Below, one piece after another: positions 24,248-31,376 of a stretch of 38,655 nucleotides of DNA (its first letter is position 1; every line of letters begins with the position of its first letter). Origin of the DNA: a virus; the IMG/VR virus record IMGVR_UViG_3300043639_000055, positions 1-38,655 of that record; one strand, 5' to 3'. A model generated the notes under the pieces. It was not told the origin of the DNA. It saw nothing but the letters and a program-made list of their open reading frames with translations, and did not search any database. The position numbers were made by a program, and so were the translations under genes.

Positions 24248-24546
24248 GTTATCTCCTTGCACCATTGTTTGCCGTAGACGTGCACGATCTTCGTGCCCGC
24301 CTGTTGAAGCACCAGCCCCTGCTTGCCTTCGAGCGTGGTGTATTCCCCGATGACGACCCCTTCGAAGCCGTCATGTTCGATTCGCATCGGCTTGTGAAGC
24401 TCGGCCGGCGCACCGTCGATGATAAGTCTCAGCCGCAGGCTGACGACTTCGGCAATGGCGCGGGCGCAGCACTTCGCCACGTAGTGGTGGCTGCGTTCGG
24501 TGGTCGCCTGCTTTTGCAGATCGACCAGTGCATCGAGAATGTCCAT
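24244..24546 (-). CDS. Hypothetical protein, 100 aa
   Basis: ATGA-coupled on both sides. An N-terminal helix (MDILDALVDLQKQATTERSH) is followed by CCARAIAEVVSLRLRL and a beta-rich C-terminus (GFEGVVIGEYTTLEGKQGLVLQQ). Family not recognised. Confidence 0.5.
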   Translation of the reverse strand: MDILDALVDLQKQATTERSHHYVAKCCARAIAEVVSLRLRLIIDGAPAELHKPMRIEHDGFEGVVIGEYTTLEGKQGLVLQQAGTKIVHVYGKQWCKEIT

Positions 24547-24755
24547 CAGATCCTCTTGGTTGCTTTTTCGTACAGGTGGATCTTGCAGACGTCGATCAGA
24601 GTCACGGTGCTCTCCGGTCCCATCACGACCTCGCAGATCGGCGTGCCGTCGCGCCTTATCGGTATGATGTGCAGCCCGCAGTTCGGATCCTCGCAGAACG
24701 CAGCTTCAAAGCTGTGCGCTTTCTCCACGTCCGGCCGGTCGATGTTGCTACTCAT
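24546..24755 (-). CDS. Hypothetical protein with FCxxxxC motif, 69 aa
   Basis: AAFCEDPNCGLHIIPIRRDGTPI is its core, paralogous to that of the 23441-23650 protein of identical length. A single zinc-binding pair per chain would need dimerisation. ATGA-coupled to both neighbours. Function unknown. Confidence 0.55.
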   Translation of the reverse strand: MSSNIDRPDVEKAHSFEAAFCEDPNCGLHIIPIRRDGTPICEVVMGPESTVTLIDVCKIHLYEKATKRI

Positions 24756-25078
24756 TTCAGTCTCCTCAGTATCGCGAACGGCGACTCGGTCTCCGTCTCG
24801 CCGGTGGTGGCGACCAGTAGCGGTTCACTGGCCTTGCGTCGCTCGATTTCCGGGTGCCGTCCACCGTTGCATTTGCGATGCGCGGCGACGACGTTCCCGT
24901 GCCGTGGTGCGCCGCCCATGTGGCGGGGCACGATCTCGTCGAGGCTGACCTGCCAGTCGGTGTTGTGGTCAAGCGTCATCGGCAGGCCGCACCAGTGGCA
25001 TTTCCAGCCCTGCTTGATGGCCAAGCGGCGGCGCAGGGTCTTGAGCCCGGCGTGGTCTTCCGGCGTACGCAGCCTCAT
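24752..25078 (-). CDS. HNH-type endonuclease with altered first motif
   Basis: A 108-residue protein. CHWCGLPM (C27, C30) and HRKCNGGRH (C70) form the zinc-binding frame; VSLDEIVPRHMGG with N62 and H67 forms the beta-beta-alpha-metal core. The usual DH of the first HNH strand is DE here (D47, E48), so the canonical general-base His is missing. It may be inactive, use another His (H53), or be a DNA-binding derivative. Free-standing HNH proteins are common in phages as homing or packaging-associated nucleases. Confidence 0.75.
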   Translation of the reverse strand: MRLRTPEDHAGLKTLRRRLAIKQGWKCHWCGLPMTLDHNTDWQVSLDEIVPRHMGGAPRHGNVVAAHRKCNGGRHPEIERRKASEPLLVATTGETETESPFAILRRLK

Positions 25079-25428
25079 GCATTCTCCTTCTCCGGCGTCA
25101 TTGTCGGATGCAGGTCCGGTTCGTCTTCGTGGCCGAGCCAGAGATCCACGTCGTCGGCGATCTTCTTCAGATCCTCGATCCCCGGGGCGCGCTCGAATCG
25201 CTCGTCCCAGAAGCCGGCCTCGCGCCACACGAGATCATTGTACTTCACCTTCGGATTGACGATGCCTTGCAGCACGATGGCCGGGTACTTGCCTTTGACG
25301 ACGTACTTGCGCACGACGTAGCACTTGCTGCGCGCCGGGAAAGTCAGTTTGTACGAGCGGTAATTCCGCTTTGCCCACCTGAAATCGTCGTCGATGCAGA
25401 CCACCGACTCACCCGGCTTGAACTTCAT
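25075..25428 (-). CDS. Hypothetical protein, 117 aa
   Basis: Start ATG 25428 with GGAGAACG upstream. It begins with a beta-rich SH3/KOW-like stretch (MKFKPGESVVCIDDDFRWAK ... KCYVVRKYVVKGKYPAIVLQGI) and ends acidic. Fold guess only. Family not recognised. Confidence 0.5.
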   Translation of the reverse strand: MKFKPGESVVCIDDDFRWAKRNYRSYKLTFPARSKCYVVRKYVVKGKYPAIVLQGIVNPKVKYNDLVWREAGFWDERFERAPGIEDLKKIADDVDLWLGHEDEPDLHPTMTPEKENA

Positions 25429-25832
25429 CACTCGTTCTCCATACCCCACAGCAGCGCCGCGAGCTCGTCCAGATCGGCCACGTGTACGACACCGTCGCAC
25501 CAATGGAAGATGTGCTCGCCCTTGGGGCCGACCACGATAATCTGCTTGCCGGCCTGCAACGCGATGCCGAACTCGACATGGCGACCGCCGCCGATGGCCG
25601 GCTCGCTGCGCTGGCCGGCGAACGCCACCAGCGTGTCGGCCTTGAGCACGTCATAGACGTCCATCTTGGCGTACTCGACGCGCATCGCGTCGGTGACGGT
25701 GTGCGACTTGTCCTCTTCGTGCTCGACGTCGATCCATCGCGAGGTGATCTCGTGACCTTCGTTTTGCAGGAAGGCGCGAACGTCGCGCATCTTCATTTTG
25801 TCTTCGAACTTCGCCGCCAGATAGATCTTCAC
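25428..25832 (-). CDS. Nucleoside 2-deoxyribosyltransferase-like protein
   Basis: Starts at GTG 25832 (GTGA overlap). 134 residues with the Rossmann-like family pattern: MKIYLAAKFEDKMKMRDVRAF, then RWIDV, then DVLKADTLVAFAG and GGRHVEFGIALQAGKQIIVVG. E87 in HVEFG corresponds to the catalytic Glu region of nucleoside deoxyribosyltransferases. Related phage proteins salvage or modify nucleotides. Family membership is fairly clear; substrate is not. Confidence 0.72.
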   Translation of the reverse strand: MKIYLAAKFEDKMKMRDVRAFLQNEGHEITSRWIDVEHEEDKSHTVTDAMRVEYAKMDVYDVLKADTLVAFAGQRSEPAIGGGRHVEFGIALQAGKQIIVVGPKGEHIFHWCDGVVHVADLDELAALLWGMENE

Positions 25833-25972
25833 TCGATACCAGCCTTTCTCTCCAGTTTTTCGATGCGCTGGATCATCTGCTCCAGCAGGGTGAATAGTCG
25901 CTCGGCCGATTTCTCGCCGAGTTTGCCGCCGCACTTGACGTCGTGACGGATGCGGTCGAGTTCAGCCTTCAT
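25829..25972 (-). CDS. Hypothetical protein, 47 aa
   Basis: ATG 25972 to TGA 25829-25831, sharing GTGA with the deoxyribosyltransferase-like gene. Product is a short charged helix pair (MKAELDRIRHDVKCGGKL ... LLEQMIQRIEKLERK). Fills a gap that would otherwise break the chain of overlapping genes. Confidence 0.5.
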   Translation of the reverse strand: MKAELDRIRHDVKCGGKLGEKSAERLFTLLEQMIQRIEKLERKAGIE

Positions 25973-26141
25973 TTCCGTTTCCAATCTTCTCTGCCAGTCG
26001 CCGGCAGGAAAGCGCGATCAACTCAACCTCGACCGCCATCTTGTTGTCGCCGTCTCTTTCGAGCCGGCGCGCGTGGTCGTGCAGATCGTCGGCAATGCGC
26101 CACATCTTGGTCTGCAACGATCTGACTCCGGTGAGCTTCAC
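25962..26141 (-). CDS. Hypothetical protein, 59 aa
   Basis: GTG 26141 overlaps the upstream stop as GTGA; the frame ends at TGA 25962-25964. Product is helical (WRIADDLHDHARRLERDGDNK ... LIALSCRRLAEKIGNG). Family not recognised. Confidence 0.45.
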   Translation of the reverse strand: MKLTGVRSLQTKMWRIADDLHDHARRLERDGDNKMAVEVELIALSCRRLAEKIGNGNEG

Positions 26142-26362
26142 GGCATCTGCTTTCGCACGTTGCGGATCAGCAGCGCGAACTGCGCGATCAGTTCCGAGTC
26201 GTCGTTGCTCATCACCGACTGGGCACGCGGCACGCTGTTCATGGCGCTGTGGCCATCCCGGTACAGCGTGATGTCGAGCGTGACCTTGCGGCCGGTGCCG
26301 CGCGGCGACGGCTGGGCGGTGTCGGCCGCGAGCCGGCGGCGGGTGGCGTCGTTGTACTTCAT
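26138..26362 (-). CDS. Hypothetical protein, 74 aa
   Basis: GGAAGAAC precedes ATG 26362. Basic N-terminus (MKYNDATRRRLAAD), a central beta pair (RKVTLDITLYRDGHS), and a helical end. Family not recognised. Confidence 0.5.
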   Translation of the reverse strand: MKYNDATRRRLAADTAQPSPRGTGRKVTLDITLYRDGHSAMNSVPRAQSVMSNDDSELIAQFALLIRNVRKQMP

Positions 26363-26372
26363 CGGTTCTTCC

Positions 26373-26561
26373 TCAAAGTTGAATTATTTTTCCGCTGGGC
26401 AGAAGCTTGTGTGCCGGGCGGACCGGGTTGTTAGCGTGGAACTGCTTCCACACGCTCTTGGGGCAGTACTGCCCGTCGTGGTCCACCTCGACAAGGTGGC
26501 GGGCATCTTCGTTAGAGAGGCGGACAGGAATGCCTTGTCCGACAACTTGCACGCACTTCAT
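26373..26561 (-). CDS. Hypothetical protein, 62 aa
   Basis: Start taken at ATG 26561, which gives an ATGA overlap with the papain-like gene; an earlier ATG at 26591 is possible. Sequence MKCVQVVGQGIPVRLSNEDAR ... HDGQYCPKSVWKQFHA is compact alpha/beta. Family not recognised. Confidence 0.5.
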   Translation of the reverse strand: MKCVQVVGQGIPVRLSNEDARHLVEVDHDGQYCPKSVWKQFHANNPVRPAHKLLPSGKIIQL

Positions 26562-27025
26562 CGGTTGAATCTCCAGATCCCGTAGACGCATCGCGTGCCA
26601 TCACGCGAGCAATCGTATTCGTCGTACAGCACGCCGTGCACCACGGCGGTGTAGTGTTTGCTGAGCGCCAGCACCAGCCAGCCCTTCGGCAGTTCGTCCT
26701 CGCGGACATGCACCTTGCAGCCGCTGCCGATCTGCATCGTCGGCGTCCACGTAAAGCCCATCGCCGTCATGTAGTCCTTGAACGGCTTGCTCTTGGTCCA
26801 GATCCCGCGCGAGGCGGTGCGCTGGCCGGCCGCGCCGCGCTTCCTGCGGTGCTTTGTCATTCGCATGCTGGCGTTCAGTTCGGCCAGTTCGTTGTAGACC
26901 TCGATGTACGGCCGGCCCGAGGCGATGGCGACCGCGCGAGCGACGCAGTCACCGGCGACTTTCTCGTTCTTGAACCCGGCCTTGCGGCGACCGCCGTCGT
27001 CTTGGATGAATTGAATGGCAGACAT
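26558..27025 (-). CDS. Papain-like cysteine-peptidase-fold protein
   Basis: A 155-residue protein, first gene behind the promoter/operator at 27051-27078. GDCVARAVAIASGRPY places C27 at the start of a helix; GWLVLALSKHYTAVVHGVLYDEYD gives H124 on a strand, followed by D135/D138 and a closing strand CVYGIWRF. This Cys...His...Asp order with a hydrophobic helix is that of minimal papain-like enzymes. The substrate is unknown; anti-host or self-processing roles are speculation. Confidence 0.55.
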   Translation of the reverse strand: MSAIQFIQDDGGRRKAGFKNEKVAGDCVARAVAIASGRPYIEVYNELAELNASMRMTKHRRKRGAAGQRTASRGIWTKSKPFKDYMTAMGFTWTPTMQIGSGCKVHVREDELPKGWLVLALSKHYTAVVHGVLYDEYDCSRDGTRCVYGIWRFNR

Positions 27026-27050
27026 TTTCTATCTCCGTTTCGATATAAAC

Positions 27051-27060
27051 ATGGTATCAC
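27051..27060. promoter_or_regulatory. Operator-like site ATGGTATCAC
   Basis: Overlaps the -10 box of the - strand promoter at 27051-27078, so a bound repressor would block RNA polymerase directly. Confidence 0.65.
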
Positions 27061-27078
27061 GAACAGGATAGAAGTCAA
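27051..27078 (-). promoter_or_regulatory. Early promoter of the conserved family, for the papain-like gene unit
   Basis: On the - strand TTGACT (27078-27073), 16-base spacer, TACCAT (27056-27051). The upstream GAAAATAGTTG is shared with the promoters at 29487-29514 and 31377-31404. The TGA of the 349-aa gene lies within the -35 box. Confidence 0.7.
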
Positions 27079-28124
27079 CAACTATTTTCGTGTGTCACTG
27101 CGTAATCATGCAGCACGAAGCCGAGAGAAGTGTCGCCGCGCACGTGCTCGCGGATCCAGATCTTCTCGCCCGGGTGGAAGCGGTCGACCCGCCAGTGGCC
27201 GCGCACACTGTGGCCGCGCCGCCGGGCGATGGCGATGGCGCGCTTGGCGATGGTCTTGTACCGTTTCGCCGGCACCGTCAGCGAGACCACGGTGTGCTCT
27301 GAGAACTTCTTGTAGGATCCCCGGGAGACGTAACCACGGCTTGGCTTGACCTGCACCAGCGAGGTCGGCAGGTCGTTGATGGTGGCGAGCAGCGACCACA
27401 GGTACCGCGCGTCGTGCGCCAGTTCGCCCAGCGGGTTGAAGTACTGGTGGGCCATGCTCTTGAATTGCAGGTCTGCTTCGTGGCCGATGTGCGGCGCACG
27501 GATAACCGAAAAAGATTCGGTGTGGTAGTCCAGCACGCCAGTCATGATGCCGGGCGGCGTCGCCACGATTTCGGGATCGCCGGGGTCAACCCGGCACGGC
27601 TGGTTGCTGTGGTAGAACGGATCGCGCGGCCACGGCGGAATCGTGTCGTCGGACGTCCACGCATAGGCAAACTGCCCGGCGTTCGGGTAAGCCTGCCGCT
27701 TGTTCTCGTTGTCCCACGAATGGCTGGTGCAGTGGATCGCCATGAAGGTGGTCTCCAGCTGCGGGTGCTGCATCAACAGCCAGCCCGAGCGATCCGGCAC
27801 GCTGTCGGCCTCCGCCACGATGTCCGGGTGGTAGGCTTCCTTGACGCGCCTGCGGTGCGCCTGCTTGTCGTACTCGATCCACGTCGTGGCGTGGGGCAGC
27901 CGGGCCAGCTTGCGCATGCTCTCGACGAGGTGAGTGCGCGCAGCGATGGTCTGGCAGGCGTTGAGGCTGACGTAGCCGAGATCCGCCATGAACGCCGACA
28001 TGCCCTCGTCGATCACGAACTTGCGCGCTTGGGCGACGTGCGTGGCCAGCCAGTTGTTCTTGTCGATCTTGCGATAGACCGGCCGCTGCCATTCACGGAT
28101 CAGATCGTCGGCGAGCGTGGTCAT
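27075..28124 (-). CDS. Conserved phage hypothetical protein, 349 aa
   Basis: Start ATG 28124 with AAGGAA upstream. The N-terminal half is helical (WLATHVAQARKFVIDEGMSAFM). The last 90 residues hold a signature seen in other phage proteins: VSLTVPAKRYKTIAKRAIAIARRRGHSVRGHWR followed by WIREHVRGDTSLGFV, with conserved His, Arg and Asp. The Arg-rich HSVRGHWR segment suggests nucleic-acid binding. Role unknown. Confidence 0.6.
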   Translation of the reverse strand: MTTLADDLIREWQRPVYRKIDKNNWLATHVAQARKFVIDEGMSAFMADLGYVSLNACQTIAARTHLVESMRKLARLPHATTWIEYDKQAHRRRVKEAYHPDIVAEADSVPDRSGWLLMQHPQLETTFMAIHCTSHSWDNENKRQAYPNAGQFAYAWTSDDTIPPWPRDPFYHSNQPCRVDPGDPEIVATPPGIMTGVLDYHTESFSVIRAPHIGHEADLQFKSMAHQYFNPLGELAHDARYLWSLLATINDLPTSLVQVKPSRGYVSRGSYKKFSEHTVVSLTVPAKRYKTIAKRAIAIARRRGHSVRGHWRVDRFHPGEKIWIREHVRGDTSLGFVLHDYAVTHENSC

Positions 28125-28681
28125 CCGATTTCCTTGCGATAGTTGAAGTGGGTGCCGCCGGCATCGACGATGTCGACCAGTTCGCCATCGACGTATCCGA
28201 CGCAGCCCCTGCCCTGATTGTAGGTCAGGATGTGCGGGTAGACCTTGAACCGGCGCTCGCAGAAATACTTGCCTCTGTCGGTTATGCGGATGTAGCCGTT
28301 GCGCGGGTTGCCGTCTTCCTTGGTCCCGCCGTGCCACTCTGTGAGACCCCAGTACCGAAGCTTGGAATGGTCACGGTCGAGTTGCACGTAGGTCAGGTAT
28401 TTCGGACCGTGCAGCCAGTGGCCGGATGAATCATTCATGTGGAACTGCAAATTGCCGTAGAGCGTCGGGCGGATGAAGTAGCGGTACAGCGCCATCATCT
28501 GCGCCGCCATCACGCTGTTCAGCGCGCGTTTCTTGATGGCGTGCAGGGCATCGCAATGCTCGCAGCGCCACTTGCTGTCCATCAAATCCTTGGCCTGCTC
28601 CGGCGTGTGCACGGTCAGGTGCGACAGGCCGGGCGACGTATCGACATGCGGCCGGCGGCGCGATCCTCGGTAGCCGCTCAT
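28121..28681 (-). CDS. Hypothetical protein with Cys pair and winged-helix-like body, 186 aa
   Basis: Start ATG 28681 (ATGA overlap). WRCEHCDALHAIKKRALNSVMAAQMMALYRYF has a CxxC plus H (C39, C42, H46) leading into a helix, and the C-terminal GYIRITDRGKYFCERRFKV resembles the wing of an MarR-like fold. Probably a DNA-associated early protein. Confidence 0.55.
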   Translation of the reverse strand: MSGYRGSRRRPHVDTSPGLSHLTVHTPEQAKDLMDSKWRCEHCDALHAIKKRALNSVMAAQMMALYRYFIRPTLYGNLQFHMNDSSGHWLHGPKYLTYVQLDRDHSKLRYWGLTEWHGGTKEDGNPRNGYIRITDRGKYFCERRFKVYPHILTYNQGRGCVGYVDGELVDIVDAGGTHFNYRKEIG

Positions 28682-28929
28682 ATCCGCACCCACTCGGATC
28701 GCGCGCCGGAGAAGCGCAGCTGCACGGTGGACACGTCCCACTTCTGGGCGATGCACACCACGTGCGAGTTCGGCGGCGATTGGCCGGGGGCGCGGACGTA
28801 GAGCGCCTTGCCGTCCCAGTGCACGGCGTAGCTGATGCCGCCGGCAAGGCCGGCGAGCTTCGCCGCCTGACGCAGCGCGTCGTCGTAGCCGGGGTGCGCC
28901 ATCGCAGCGCGTTCATCAAGCTTGGTCAT
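28678..28929 (-). CDS. Hypothetical protein, 83 aa
   Basis: Helix (GYDDALRQAAKLAGLAGG) followed by a beta-rich C-terminus (ISYAVHWDGKALYVRAPG). Overlaps the upstream gene by 14 bases and is ATGA-coupled to the downstream one. Family not recognised. Confidence 0.5.
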   Translation of the reverse strand: MTKLDERAAMAHPGYDDALRQAAKLAGLAGGISYAVHWDGKALYVRAPGQSPPNSHVVCIAQKWDVSTVQLRFSGARSEWVRI

Positions 28930-29098
28930 CGTCCTCGTCCAGTTTGATGGCGTCGATGCGCCATTCGGTTTTCGATCCGCCCATCGGCAGCAGGTAGGTG
29001 CTGCCGACGGCGATGCCGCCGCTGTCGCGGAACGTGCACCAGCGGGTGCGACGCCTGCCTTCAGTCTCCTGAAGCTTCACTGTGGCTTCGGTGATCAC
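28916..29098 (-). CDS. Hypothetical protein, 60 aa
   Basis: GTG start at 29098 in a GTGA overlap. All-beta composition (RRTRWCTFRDSGGIAVGSTYLLPMGG) with an acidic end. Family not recognised. Confidence 0.45.
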   Translation of the reverse strand: MITEATVKLQETEGRRRTRWCTFRDSGGIAVGSTYLLPMGGSKTEWRIDAIKLDEDDDQA

Positions 29099-29277
29099 CC
29101 CGTGTACTCCGTGACCCGGATGCTATCGCCGGTGTTGATGACGACCTGCATGACGAAGTCGACCATCGCCTTGTTGATCTTGCCCTCCTCGTCCTGCTCG
29201 CCATCGGCGATGGTGAGGCTGGTCGAGTCGAGCGACATGCCGTGACTGTTGATCAGTTCGATGTGGACGACTTTCAT
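29095..29277 (-). CDS. Hypothetical protein, 60 aa, possible paralogue of its neighbour
   Basis: MKVVHIELINSHGMSLDSTSLTIADGE, then a helix (AMVDFVMQVVIN) and TGDSIRVTEYT. The strand-strand-helix-strand order and the GDSIRVTE end parallel GDTLTIITAE of the adjacent 60-aa protein, suggesting an old duplication. Confidence 0.5.
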   Translation of the reverse strand: MKVVHIELINSHGMSLDSTSLTIADGEQDEEGKINKAMVDFVMQVVINTGDSIRVTEYTG

Positions 29278-29278
29278 T

Positions 29279-29461
29279 TCACTCCTCGATTTCTGCTGTG
29301 ATGATGGTGAGCGTGTCGCCATCGTTCATGTGGTGGCGCTGGATCAACTGGATCGCAGCTTCGGCGATGACCTGCACGGTGGCGTCATCGTAGTTGAGCG
29401 TGATGTCGTGGATCCCGTAGTGCGGTTTCTCGAGCCGGACGACTGTTTTCCTGACTAGCAT
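29279..29461 (-). CDS. Hypothetical protein, 60 aa, first gene after a repressible promoter
   Basis: ATG 29461 with GAGGAG about eight bases upstream. MLVRKTVVRLEKPHYGIHDITLNYDDA, a helix, then NDGDTLTIITAEIEE. It is the first gene of the unit read from the promoter at 29487-29514. Confidence 0.5.
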   Translation of the reverse strand: MLVRKTVVRLEKPHYGIHDITLNYDDATVQVIAEAAIQLIQRHHMNDGDTLTIITAEIEE

Positions 29462-29478
29462 TGTGGTCTCCTCTGTTT

Positions 29479-29488
29479 GTGATACCAC
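29479..29488. promoter_or_regulatory. Operator-like site GTGATACCAC
   Basis: Lies at the downstream edge of the -10 box of the promoter at 29487-29514, over the predicted transcription start. Confidence 0.65.
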
Positions 29489-29514
29489 CATACGCGGTCA
29501 GGAATACAAGTCAA
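29487..29514 (-). promoter_or_regulatory. Early promoter of the conserved family, for the 29461-27075 unit
   Basis: On the - strand TTGACT (29514-29509), 16-base spacer, TATGGT (29492-29487), preceded by GAAAATAGTTG. The block GAAAATAGTTGTTGACTT is identical to those at 27073-27090 and 31365-31382. Confidence 0.72.
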
Positions 29515-29523
29515 CAACTATTT

Positions 29524-29769
29524 TCACACATCCGCATCGAAGATGACGGCTTGATATCGGTTCGGATCCAGACCCAGCCGCTTGACCGCGCGCATCATCG
29601 GATCGCTGCCGCCCGGGATGATGCAGACGTCCTTGCCGGTCCAGCCGTAGATGTCGACCCAGAACACGATACGGCCGTCGTTGTGCATGTCGCGGATCGG
29701 CATCGACGTCCTGTAGCGGTAGTCGATGCTGGCGGCGCGGATCGCCGCCGACCGTTCCCACTTCTTCAT
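29524..29769 (-). CDS. Hypothetical protein, 81 aa
   Basis: Start ATG 29769 (ATGA overlap). Alpha/beta product (RDMHNDGRIVFWVDIYGWTG ... VKRLGLDPNRYQAVIFDADV). Its stop is directly followed by the conserved promoter block. Family not recognised. Confidence 0.5.
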   Translation of the reverse strand: MKKWERSAAIRAASIDYRYRTSMPIRDMHNDGRIVFWVDIYGWTGKDVCIIPGGSDPMMRAVKRLGLDPNRYQAVIFDADV

Positions 29770-29975
29770 TTTGTCGGTTCCTTGGTGATAACAGTCGAGT
29801 GGGTGAGCGCGATGATCTTGCAGTTCTTCGGCGTGATCATGCTCCAGTGATCGCAGTGCTGGTCGCCACCACGCTTGAATACTTGGGCGTACCCGACGGC
29901 GAATCCGATGAAGCCCGGCGGCAGTACACACATGCCGCGCCGCTTCAGATACCAGATGGCCAGACGTTCGATCAC
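29766..29975 (-). CDS. Hypothetical protein, 69 aa
   Basis: MIERLAIWYLKRRGMCVLPPGFIGFAVGYAQVF is an amphipathic start of a kind seen in other small phage proteins; a weak hydrophobic stretch lies at 18-30. ATGA-coupled to both neighbours. Confidence 0.5.
   Translation of the reverse strand: MIERLAIWYLKRRGMCVLPPGFIGFAVGYAQVFKRGGDQHCDHWSMITPKNCKIIALTHSTVITKEPTK
29785..29794. promoter_or_regulatory. Weak operator-like site GTGATAACAG
   Basis: Two mismatches to the dispersed consensus, inside the 69-aa gene near its 3' end and upstream of the 81-aa gene. May be chance. Confidence 0.25.
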
Positions 29976-30349
29976 CTCATGCTCCTCAGTTTATCCATCA
30001 CCGTCTCCCAGCGCGTGCTGACATCGACGCCGTGGCCGTCCACGGCAGCCGTCTTGCACATGTCAACGTAGGCGACCGGCACGGCGAAGTAGAAGATCGC
30101 ATAGGTGCTGTCGTACGAATCGTCCTCGTCGCGCAGGTAGCCGGCGCGGCGCGTCATCTCCGCGTTCTGCTCCGCATACTCCTCGCGGTTGCCGCCGCCG
30201 GTGCGGGTGTAGACGATGATCTCGGTGCCGTCCTTGTTCAGGAAGCAGTCGCGGAATCGCGGCACGTTGCGGTGGTCGAGTTGGATCATGGCGAGCAACG
30301 GACCAGCCAGCTGGTTGACGCCGAAAACCATGTTGTACAGTCCGCTCAC
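29972..30349 (-). CDS. Conserved phage hypothetical protein, 125 aa
   Basis: GTG 30349 with AAAGGGACG upstream, GTGA overlap. LAGPLLAMIQLDHRNVPRFRDCFL, IIVYTRTGGGNREEY and YLRDEDDSYDSTYAIFYFAVP form a pattern I recognise from a widespread small phage/plasmid family of unknown function. The TRTGGGNR loop is its most conserved element. Confidence 0.65.
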   Translation of the reverse strand: MSGLYNMVFGVNQLAGPLLAMIQLDHRNVPRFRDCFLNKDGTEIIVYTRTGGGNREEYAEQNAEMTRRAGYLRDEDDSYDSTYAIFYFAVPVAYVDMCKTAAVDGHGVDVSTRWETVMDKLRSMR

Positions 30350-30573
30350 GTGCCGTCCCTTTCTGCTGTCATCGACCGTTCCCAGTCGATCAGCTTTCGG
30401 CAGTAGACGCTGCCGGTGTAGAAGTTCTTGTAGATGATCGTCGTCGGATACAGGTCTTGACGATCAACCTCGACGTTGGCGTAGCCCTGCACGACGTACA
30501 GATTGCCGTTGTGGTGCTGCCACCGCGTGTCGATCTTCGGCCATGTCGCCGGCTTCGTAAGATATATCTTCAT
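30346..30573 (-). CDS. DUF1653-like small protein, 75 aa
   Basis: Start ATG 30573 with GGAGAG five bases upstream. TRWQHHNGNLYVVQGYANVE ... TTIIYKNFYTGSVYCRKLIDW matches the beta-barrel pattern of DUF1653-type proteins (HhxGxxYxVxG ... YxxxxxGxxWxR). Function unknown. Confidence 0.55.
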   Translation of the reverse strand: MKIYLTKPATWPKIDTRWQHHNGNLYVVQGYANVEVDRQDLYPTTIIYKNFYTGSVYCRKLIDWERSMTAERDGT

Positions 30574-30574
30574 G

Positions 30575-30847
30575 TCACTCTCCATCGCACCATTCACATT
30601 CGCCGACACAGTCCTCCAGTCCGCACTCCATGCGGCTGATCAGGTCGGCGTAGTCCGGCTTCCATGGCCGGTTCGTGCAGTCGACCATCTCGTGCACGCC
30701 GCCATCGACCCACCGCTTGCGATGCGGGGCCTCGACCCGGCACTCGTGGGTGTTGCCGACCTTGTCATCCTCGACCTTCGCACCGAGGAACGATGCGATG
30801 GTCCTAACCTCGCGCAGCGTGCGCTGCTTTGCTGCCGGCTGTCCCAT
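30575..30847 (-). CDS. Hypothetical protein with C-terminal Cys cluster, 90 aa
   Basis: Basic N-terminal half, then MECGLEDCVGECEWCDGE at the C-terminus with four cysteines among acidic residues, a possible metal site. Family not recognised. Confidence 0.5.
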   Translation of the reverse strand: MGQPAAKQRTLREVRTIASFLGAKVEDDKVGNTHECRVEAPHRKRWVDGGVHEMVDCTNRPWKPDYADLISRMECGLEDCVGECEWCDGE

Positions 30848-30848
30848 G

Positions 30849-31058
30849 TCACACCACCGTGCAGTCGGCGAGCAGAACGCGAATGGTCTTCTTCGAGATG
30901 TCCAGCTTGACGCGGGCGATCTCGACGCGGGGACCGGCGATGACCGTGTTCGGCGCGACGCGCCGACCGTCGGTCTTCTTCAGGTAGGTGGAGGTGACTT
31001 CGCCGTAGCGGTCACCCATCATCCACCTGTCGGTGTAGGCCGGGATCTGAACGCGCAT
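30849..31058 (-). CDS. Conserved phage hypothetical protein, 69 aa
   Basis: ATGA overlap with the upstream gene. MRVQIPAYTDRWMMGDRYGEV ... IARVKLDISKKTIRVLLADCT has the all-beta pattern of a small phage family (DRWMMGDRYGEV, then LDxSxKTIRVxLxDC). Role unknown. Confidence 0.6.
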   Translation of the reverse strand: MRVQIPAYTDRWMMGDRYGEVTSTYLKKTDGRRVAPNTVIAGPRVEIARVKLDISKKTIRVLLADCTVV

Positions 31059-31288
31059 CACTTCTTCCTTTTGGTCTTGGTGGTGAACACCACCTCGCCG
31101 AAGCGGGTGTGGCCGCCGGTGGTGTTGAGCATCCGCAGGACGTTGTCCTTGTCGGTCGAGACTTCGACGATCTTGACGATGATGTCGTCGCGGCTGGTCT
31201 TGGCCAGTTCGTTGGCATCCTTCTTGGCGGACTCCAGCGTGGCATGGTAGGGCGACATGTCGCCGCTGTCGACGTAGTAGAATTTCAT
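31058..31288 (-). CDS. Hypothetical protein, 76 aa, first gene of its unit
   Basis: ATG 31288 with CGGAGACGG upstream. Alpha/beta product (MKFYYVDSGDMSPYHATLESAKKDANELAK) with a Lys-rich end. It is the first gene read from the promoter at 31315-31342. Confidence 0.5.
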   Translation of the reverse strand: MKFYYVDSGDMSPYHATLESAKKDANELAKTSRDDIIVKIVEVSTDKDNVLRMLNTTGGHTRFGEVVFTTKTKRKK

Positions 31289-31304
31289 TTGCCGTCTCCG
31301 TTGT

Positions 31305-31314
31305 TGGTATCCAC
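31305..31314. promoter_or_regulatory. Weak operator-like site TGGTATCCAC
   Basis: Shares TGGTATC and CAC with the consensus but has one extra C. Sits just downstream of the - strand -10 box. Confidence 0.3.
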
Positions 31315-31342
31315 AACATAGCACGTGGTATCAGGAAGTCAA
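31315..31342 (-). promoter_or_regulatory. Early promoter for the 31288-29524 unit
   Basis: On the - strand TTGACT (31342-31337), 16-base spacer, TATGTT (31320-31315). The operator at 31325-31334 lies inside the spacer. Confidence 0.7.
31325..31334. promoter_or_regulatory. Operator-like site GTGGTATCAG
   Basis: Between the -35 and -10 boxes of the - strand promoter, a classic position for steric repression. Confidence 0.68.
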
Positions 31343-31376
31343 CAGGGTATTTGCAAGAAAGTAATGAAAATAGTTG

